A DNA stretch of 64,000 nucleotides from Fibrobacter sp. UBA7003 (GTDB lineage: Bacteria > Fibrobacterota > Fibrobacteria > Fibrobacterales > Fibrobacteraceae): the NCBI GenBank assembly GCA_002449765.1, contig DJXN01000011.1, positions 22,889 through 86,888 of the forward strand, read 5' to 3'. Under the pieces are notes generated by a model. It worked only from the letters and a program-made list of their open reading frames with translations. It was not told the origin of the DNA and searched no databases. The position numbers and the translations under genes were made by a program. How positions within the stretch are numbered: position 1 is the stretch's first letter; each line of letters begins with the position of its first letter. This document shows positions 59,258-64,000 of this stretch, piece by piece.

Positions 59258-61804
59258 CTAGCCTTCGCTTTTGGCGGGAGCTTTCTTGAAGAACCGTCTG
59301 CCCTTGCTGAAGTCGCGCGGCGGGAAGTCGAACTTGATCTTGCCCTTTTCGAGCGTGAGGTAGGCGTCGAAGAGCCTGCGCGTCTTGTTGCTGCGGAAGC
59401 CCTTGATGAGCGCCGTTTTCTTGCCTGCAAGGAGGTTCTTGATTTCTTCGAGCGGGATTTCCTTTCCGAGGAGCACCTTGGGCAAGTTGAGACCCGAAGG
59501 CTGCTTGTCGATGTAGCTCTGGCTCACGTAGCCGGTGAGCGTTTCGAACACGTTGGTCCCGTCGACGGGGGATTCCCCGATTGTCTCTCCGATTTCAATC
59601 TCTTCGGGCTTTTCTTCGAATACGAATTCGATCTTGTTCTGGTCGTTGATGATGAGCACCGCGGTGAATTCCGCACCGCGTTTGCTGCGGAACCCGGGCA
59701 AGGGGCCAATCTTACGCTTGGTGAGGAGTTCCACGATTTCTTCGTCGGAGAGGTGCTTGCCGCCAATCATCTTGCGGATGACGATGCCGTCTTCGGTGGT
59801 GTAGCGGCTTACGGTCTCGAACACCTTCTTGCCGTTCACGGGGCTGAACTTCGCCTCGCCGGTGGTGTTCTCTTCCTTGAATCCCTTGATGTTCTTCACC
59901 ATGTTCTTCGTCATGTCGACGATGCCCTTCATGAAGTTCTCGCGGGATTCCTTGCCCTTGCTGATGAGGTCCATCTTGTATTCCCACTCGCCGGTGAGTT
60001 CCGGGCTTGTGAGCGCCTCGCAGTTCATGGCCGAGAGGACCTTGATGAGGTCGAAAGCCTTCGCTGTCGGGATCATTTCCTTGCCGTCACGGACAACATA
60101 CTTGTCGCTCACCAGTTTCTCGATAATGGCGGCGCGTGTCGCAGGTGTACCAAGCCCGCGCTCCTTCATGGCGTCGCGCAACTCGTCGTCCTCGACGAGC
60201 TTGCCTGCGCTTTCCATCATGGAAAGGAGCGTGCTTTCGGTGTAGTGTGCAGGCGGCTTGGTGAAGTCCTCGCTGCTGCGCATGTCAAGCGTCTTTGCTT
60301 CGTTTCCCTTCAGGGGCGGCACGTTTGATTCGTCGTCGCTGTCCTTGCCGTAGACCGCCTTGAAACCCGGGTCCACGAGAATCTTGCCTTCGGTAATGAA
60401 CGTCTCGCCTTCGACGGTCGTAATGCGGGTGGTGCCCAGGTACTGTGCCGGCGGGAAGAATACCGCGATAAAGCGTTGGCACACCATCGTGTAGATTTTT
60501 TCTTCGGCTTCGGAGAGTCCCTTCGGGGCAACACCCGTAGGGATGATGGCGAAGTGGTCCGAAATCTTCGTGTTGTCAAAGACTTTCGGGGTGCGCTTCA
60601 CGTAGTTCTTGTCGAGGGCCTCTTGCGCGAACTTGGCGAGCGGGCCTTCAATCTTTGCGAGGGTAGCCTTCACGGGTGCCACGTAGTCTTCGGGTAGGCA
60701 GCGACTGTCGGTACGCGGGTAGGTCGTTGCTTTGTGGCGTTCGTATAGGGCCTGCGCAATCGAGAGCGTAGTCTTGGCGCTGAAGCCGAAGCGGTTGTTC
60801 GCCTCGCGCTGGAGCGTGGTTAGGTCGTAGAGCTGCCCGCACTTCTGCTGGGAGGGCGCTGTCGTTTCCTCAATCTTGCCGGGCTTGCCCTTGCATTTCT
60901 TGAGAATCTCGTTCGCCTTCTTCTCGTCAAAAATCTGCTTTTTGCGGTCCTTGCCGTCGCCCTCGAACCATTTGCCCTGGTAGTTCACGCCGCCGTTGTC
61001 GAAGTCCGCATCGATGGTCCAGAATTTTTCGGGCTTGAACTGCTGGCGTTCTTCCTCGCGCTTCACGATGATGGCGAGCGTCGGGGTCTGCACGCGCCCG
61101 CACGGCGTAATCTGGAACCCGCCCATGCTGCTGTTGTAGGCGGTGAGCCCGCGGCTCCCGTTCATGCCTACGAGCCAGTCGGCCTCGCTGCGGCAGAGGG
61201 CCGCGTTTTTCAGGTTTTCCATCTCTTCGGCGGTGCGCAGGTGCTCGAACGCGTCCTTGATGGCGGCAGGCGTCATGCTCTGCATCCACAGGCGCTTGAT
61301 GGTCTTGTTCTTGAAGTTGCCCTTGAGCACGTAGTCGAGGATATAGAAGAAAATCAGTTCACCTTCGCGGCCCGCATCGCATGCGTTCACGATGGTCGTC
61401 ACATCTTTACGCTTGATGAGCTTGCCGACGATGGAAAGCTGGGACTTGGTGGCAGGCGTGGCGACGAGCGGGAATTTTTCGGGGAGCATCGGGAGCGTCT
61501 TCATGTCCCATGCCTTGTAGCGCTCGTCGATGTCCTTGGGGTCGGCGATGGTCACCAGGTGGCCGATGGCGTGGCTTACGATGGTCGAATCGCTTTCGTA
61601 ATATCCGTTGTTCTTCTTGAACGACTTAGCCCCGAGAACCTTCACGAGGTCGGCGGCCACACTCGGCTTTTCGGCGATGATGAGCGTTACGCCCTCGTCG
61701 GCGGGTTTTGTCGCCTTCTTTGTCGCCGTGGTCTTGGCGGAGGCCTTTGCCGTAGTCTTTGCGGTGGATTCTGTCTTAGTCGTTTTCTTGGTCGTAGTTG
61801 CCAT
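59258..61804 (-). CDS. topB: DNA topoisomerase III with Lys/Thr-rich N-terminal tail
   Basis: Type IA topoisomerase relaxing or decatenating DNA, 848 residues. The Toprim core has TLIIAEKPSVAADLVKVLGA and CDAGREGELIF; the active Tyr lies in HKATTYPRTDSR. C-terminal repeats (two or three 'topoisomerase C-terminal repeat' units, GFRSKRGAEFTA, GFRSNKTRRLFDA) are fused on. Residues 1-36 are a low-complexity Lys/Thr/Ala tail, histone-tail-like. ATG 61804 follows GGAAAT and leaves 2 nt to the glycosyltransferase gene. Confidence 0.94.
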   Translation of the reverse strand: MATTTKKTTKTESTAKTTAKASAKTTATKKATKPADEGVTLIIAEKPSVAADLVKVLGAKSFKKNNGYYESDSTIVSHAIGHLVTIADPKDIDERYKAWDMKTLPMLPEKFPLVATPATKSQLSIVGKLIKRKDVTTIVNACDAGREGELIFFYILDYVLKGNFKNKTIKRLWMQSMTPAAIKDAFEHLRTAEEMENLKNAALCRSEADWLVGMNGSRGLTAYNSSMGGFQITPCGRVQTPTLAIIVKREEERQQFKPEKFWTIDADFDNGGVNYQGKWFEGDGKDRKKQIFDEKKANEILKKCKGKPGKIEETTAPSQQKCGQLYDLTTLQREANNRFGFSAKTTLSIAQALYERHKATTYPRTDSRCLPEDYVAPVKATLAKIEGPLAKFAQEALDKNYVKRTPKVFDNTKISDHFAIIPTGVAPKGLSEAEEKIYTMVCQRFIAVFFPPAQYLGTTRITTVEGETFITEGKILVDPGFKAVYGKDSDDESNVPPLKGNEAKTLDMRSSEDFTKPPAHYTESTLLSMMESAGKLVEDDELRDAMKERGLGTPATRAAIIEKLVSDKYVVRDGKEMIPTAKAFDLIKVLSAMNCEALTSPELTGEWEYKMDLISKGKESRENFMKGIVDMTKNMVKNIKGFKEENTTGEAKFSPVNGKKVFETVSRYTTEDGIVIRKMIGGKHLSDEEIVELLTKRKIGPLPGFRSKRGAEFTAVLIINDQNKIEFVFEEKPEEIEIGETIGESPVDGTNVFETLTGYVSQSYIDKQPSGLNLPKVLLGKEIPLEEIKNLLAGKKTALIKGFRSNKTRRLFDAYLTLEKGKIKFDFPPRDFSKGRRFFKKAPAKSEG

Positions 61805-61806
61805 CG

Positions 61807-62940
61807 TTATTTCCATTTAAAGCGTCCGAACAGGCCGAAGAGCACGGCCAGCACGGTGAAGGGGGCGTGGATGAATTCAACGGGGATGCACCACTTGAGC
61901 AGGTGCTCCTGCCGGAAAATCCGGAGCCCGCGGAGTATTAATACCAGGTCGCCTATGCACTTGGCGACCGATGCGACGATTGTCGCGATGAGAATTTCGA
62001 AGCTGAAGGGCGAAAGTGCCGCCGAGACGCACTGCATCACGAGGAACAGGAATACCATGCTGAGCACGAATACGATTTTCGGCGTATAGTATATGGTTGC
62101 CGAAGCCCAGCGCTTGCGCTGTTCCCACAGTTCCTTGAGGGTCTCTTTGCCGCTCGTGGTGACGAAGGTCGATTCGGCAACGCAGTAGCGCATGGCCCAG
62201 GGACGGTCGTCAGCGATTTTCTGCATCAGGAGGTCATCGTCGCCGCTCTGGATTTTGAGGACGTTCTCGAATCCGTGGACGCTCTTGAAGAAGCTCTTGC
62301 GGTAGGCGAAGTTGTTGCCGGTGCTTGTGAGCGGAAGGTGCATCGCGATGCCGGCAGTCCCCGCCACGCGGTAGATGAGCGTCTCGACCGCCTGCATGCA
62401 TATGAGCACGCTCGATTTGCCGGGAACGGTCGGGATGTAGGAATGCCCAGCTACGAGTTCGATTCCCGGTTCGAATTCGCGCACGAGTCCGGCAATCCAG
62501 GTGGGTTTCACGATACAGTCGGCGTCGGTAAGGCAGAGAATGTCGCCGTCGCAGATGTCGACAAGTTTCGAAAGGGCCTGCTTTTTGGGGCTGACGCCGT
62601 CGGGAATGTCGTTGATGGTGAGAATGTGAAGCCGCGGGTAGCGTGCCGCGTAATCCGCGAGGATTTTCGGGGTGTCATCGTCGCTGCGGTCGTCGGCGAC
62701 CCATACGTCCCATTCGCCGTCATATTCCTGTGCGAGGACGGAATCGAGTGTCGCGCGGATGCCCGCCGACTCGTTCCTCGCCGAAATCAGGATGCTTACG
62801 CGCGGTTTGGGTTCCACGTCGGACTGCCCGTCGCGCACCGTGCCCAGGGCGCGGAAAAGCCGCACTTCGAGGGCTATGTAGAGTAGCGCCGATACGGACA
62901 AAAGGCCGATGACCAGGTATGTGAGCACTGTCCAGAACAT
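61807..62940 (-). CDS. Membrane glycosyltransferase family 2
   Basis: 377 residues: one N-terminal TM helix, GT-A domain with SILISARNESAGI, DDRSDDDT, CLTDADC and EQRKRWAS (Q..RW), then two to three TM helices. A processive or ceramide-type GT2. ATG 62940; an in-frame TTG at 62952 is less likely. TAAATTTTG (62958-62950, minus strand) is the probable -7 element. The pairing with topB by 2 nt looks coincidental functionally. Confidence 0.85.
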   Translation of the reverse strand: MFWTVLTYLVIGLLSVSALLYIALEVRLFRALGTVRDGQSDVEPKPRVSILISARNESAGIRATLDSVLAQEYDGEWDVWVADDRSDDDTPKILADYAARYPRLHILTINDIPDGVSPKKQALSKLVDICDGDILCLTDADCIVKPTWIAGLVREFEPGIELVAGHSYIPTVPGKSSVLICMQAVETLIYRVAGTAGIAMHLPLTSTGNNFAYRKSFFKSVHGFENVLKIQSGDDDLLMQKIADDRPWAMRYCVAESTFVTTSGKETLKELWEQRKRWASATIYYTPKIVFVLSMVFLFLVMQCVSAALSPFSFEILIATIVASVAKCIGDLVLILRGLRIFRQEHLLKWCIPVEFIHAPFTVLAVLFGLFGRFKWK

Positions 62941-63069
62941 TTTTTCGGGCAAAATTTAGTTCATCGCACCCTGATTTGGGACTGCGGGTGCCGGAACGGG
63001 ACGTCGATTTCTTGATACATATATATATGTTATTGTGTCGGACGGAAGCGAAAATTCGCGAATTCGGTG

Positions 63070-63085
63070 AAAAAACGCGTTTTTT
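63070..63085 (-). terminator. Possible terminator behind the yhhQ gene
   Basis: Perfect 16-bp palindrome AAAAAACGCGTTTTTT, 11 nt past the stop. The hairpin is AT-only outside CGCG, so function is uncertain. Confidence 0.3.
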
Positions 63086-63096
63086 GGGGGTGAACG

Positions 63097-63813
63097 CTAT
63101 TCTTTCACGAGTTCCGGGTGCTTTTCGGCGATGCATCGTGCAAGGTACACGAATGGGGTGTCCATCAGGGAGGTCACGATGAAGATGCCATACCCGAAGA
63201 TGAGAATTTCGCCGATGGTGTTCCATGGGAACACGCCCGCGAACGCGAGCAGGTTGAACACCACCACGTTGATAAGCTGGCTTACGAGGGTGGAACCGTT
63301 GTTGCGGAGCCACAGGAACTTGCGCTTGTCACCGAACTTCTTTTCGGTCCATTTCCACCAGGCATGGTAGGCCCACACGTCGAACATCTCGCAGACGGCA
63401 TAGGCGAACAGGCTTGCGAGCATCACGCGCGGGGTGTTCGCGAATACGGTGCGGATAGGGCCAGCCATCGTGTCGCCGTCGGCCGGAATGTAGAGGAACC
63501 AGCTCTGCGAAATCAGGATGAAGGTGATGTTTGCGAGGATTCCGATTTTCACGCAGCGGTTGGCTTCTTTTTTACCGAAGATCTCGCTCATGATGTCGGT
63601 CGCGAGGAAGGTCGAGGCGAAAATGACGTTACCGAGCGTGGTGTCGAGCCCGAAGGCGTGCACCAGGATAAGCACTTCGATGTTTGCCGCGATGGTGCAG
63701 ATGACGGTCCACGTGAAAATGCCCTGCTTGCCGAAAAAGCGGAAGAAGGCGACGAGCCCTCCGAAAAACGCGAAGACGGAGGCGACAAGGATAATCTCGT
63801 TCTGGAACGGCAC
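63097..63813 (-). CDS. yhhQ: Queuosine-precursor transporter (YhhQ/VUT family)
   Basis: Inner-membrane protein importing queuine-pathway precursors (preQ0/preQ1), 238 residues with about six TM helices. FASTFLATDIMSEIFGKKEANR and the FDVWAYHAWWKWTEKKFG region plus LRNNGSTLVSQLINVVVF are family signatures. GTG 63813 chosen: GGAG lies 8 nt upstream and it starts 1 nt after the queF stop, implying coupling. The longer frame from 63840 overlaps queF. Confidence 0.9.
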   Translation of the reverse strand: MPFQNEIILVASVFAFFGGLVAFFRFFGKQGIFTWTVICTIAANIEVLILVHAFGLDTTLGNVIFASTFLATDIMSEIFGKKEANRCVKIGILANITFILISQSWFLYIPADGDTMAGPIRTVFANTPRVMLASLFAYAVCEMFDVWAYHAWWKWTEKKFGDKRKFLWLRNNGSTLVSQLINVVVFNLLAFAGVFPWNTIGEILIFGYGIFIVTSLMDTPFVYLARCIAEKHPELVKE

Positions 63814-63814
63814 T

Positions 63815-64000
63815 TTACTTTCTCCGGTCGATGGCCGCAAACAGGCGGGTCTTGGCGATAGATTCGAATTCGGTGCCCGGCTTGCCGTAGTTCGCGAACG
63901 GGTAGAGCGAGATGCCGCCGCGGGGCATGAAGATTCCTTCGACTTCGATGTATTTCGGGTCCAAAAGCTTCACCAGGTCCTTCATGATGATGTTCACGCA
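63815..64000 (-). CDS. queF: NADPH-dependent preQ0 reductase QueF (C-terminal part)
   Basis: The frame is open at the window edge; the last 61 residues of a short-type QueF are seen. It reads C-V-N-I-I-M at the border, then [18 protein letters not shown] and [10 protein letters not shown], the conserved QueF C-terminal blocks. QueF makes preQ1 for queuosine. Neighbouring yhhQ and nearby gluQ fit a queuosine theme. The catalytic Cys lies beyond the window. Confidence 0.9.
   Translation of the reverse strand, partial: CVNIIMKDLVKLLDPKYIEVEGIFMPRGGISLYPFANYGKPGTEFESIAKTRLFAAIDRRK

Overview
The window looks like chromosomal DNA of a Fibrobacter-type bacterium (Fibrobacterota, FCB group). The evidence is a 'Fibrobacter succinogenes major paralogous' domain protein (8691..9359), a 1474-residue fibro-slime protein (46722..51146), lipoproteins with serine-rich linkers, and several secreted glycoside hydrolases that end in type-A type IX secretion (T9SS) sorting domains. 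Recurrent TAnnTTTG promoter elements, known from Bacteroidetes, fit as well. I see no phage, IS element, integrase, rRNA operon or CRISPR array. The only RNA gene I can support firmly is a tRNA-Val(CAC).

Layout. 1-13 kb: a Ski2-like helicase cut by the window edge, RmlA, a GH43-CBM6-CBM6 enzyme, a Y-family polymerase with a YolD-like partner, a CytX-like permease / B6-type kinase / TatD-linked radical SAM group, a Fib_succ protein, a lipoprotein, and an EF-G-like GTPase beside a Vat-type acetyltransferase. 13-21 kb (mostly minus strand): DUF58, small heat-shock protein, two tandem paralogous CE1-like esterases, TolC, tRNA-Val, PtsN-like EIIA and type I dehydroquinase. 21-25 kb: a tightly overlapping plus-strand operon of clpP, ftsY, lipoprotein, thioredoxin-like protein, glycosyltransferase and small outer-membrane protein. 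25-31 kb: pyruvate formate-lyase and alaS, divergent. 30.6-38.2 kb: a mannan-degradation block (GH26, GH5, GH26) followed by aldose epimerase. 38-46 kb: mnmE carrying an in-frame palindromic insertion, a GRP-type transporter, two unfamiliar proteins, a MATE pump, a Cys-rich lipoprotein and an FHA-GGDEF protein. 46-56 kb: the fibro-slime protein, a SPOR protein, and a 1364-residue DUF4011/SF1-helicase/Vsr/DUF3320 protein whose ATPase motifs are eroded. 56-64 kb: GluQ, an exonuclease, a GH3 protein, topoisomerase III, a glycosyltransferase, and the queuosine pair YhhQ/QueF running off the end.

How genes work together. The secreted hydrolases (arabinoxylan-type GH43, two esterases, mannan-directed GH26/GH5) form a plant-cell-wall toolkit, with the epimerase feeding sugar metabolism and PFL handling anaerobic pyruvate. 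The GH43 gene and both esterase genes share an upstream motif, GACAAyTyATCCAT, at exactly 56 nt from a -7-like element in all three, which suggests common control.

The most novel signals are: (1) the degenerate DUF4011-helicase-Vsr protein; (2) the 28-codon TGTCAT...ATGACA element inserted in frame in mnmE; (3) the constant-spacing motif upstream of CAZyme genes; and (4) many genes whose -7 element sits only 4-6 nt before the start codon, implying widespread leaderless mRNAs.
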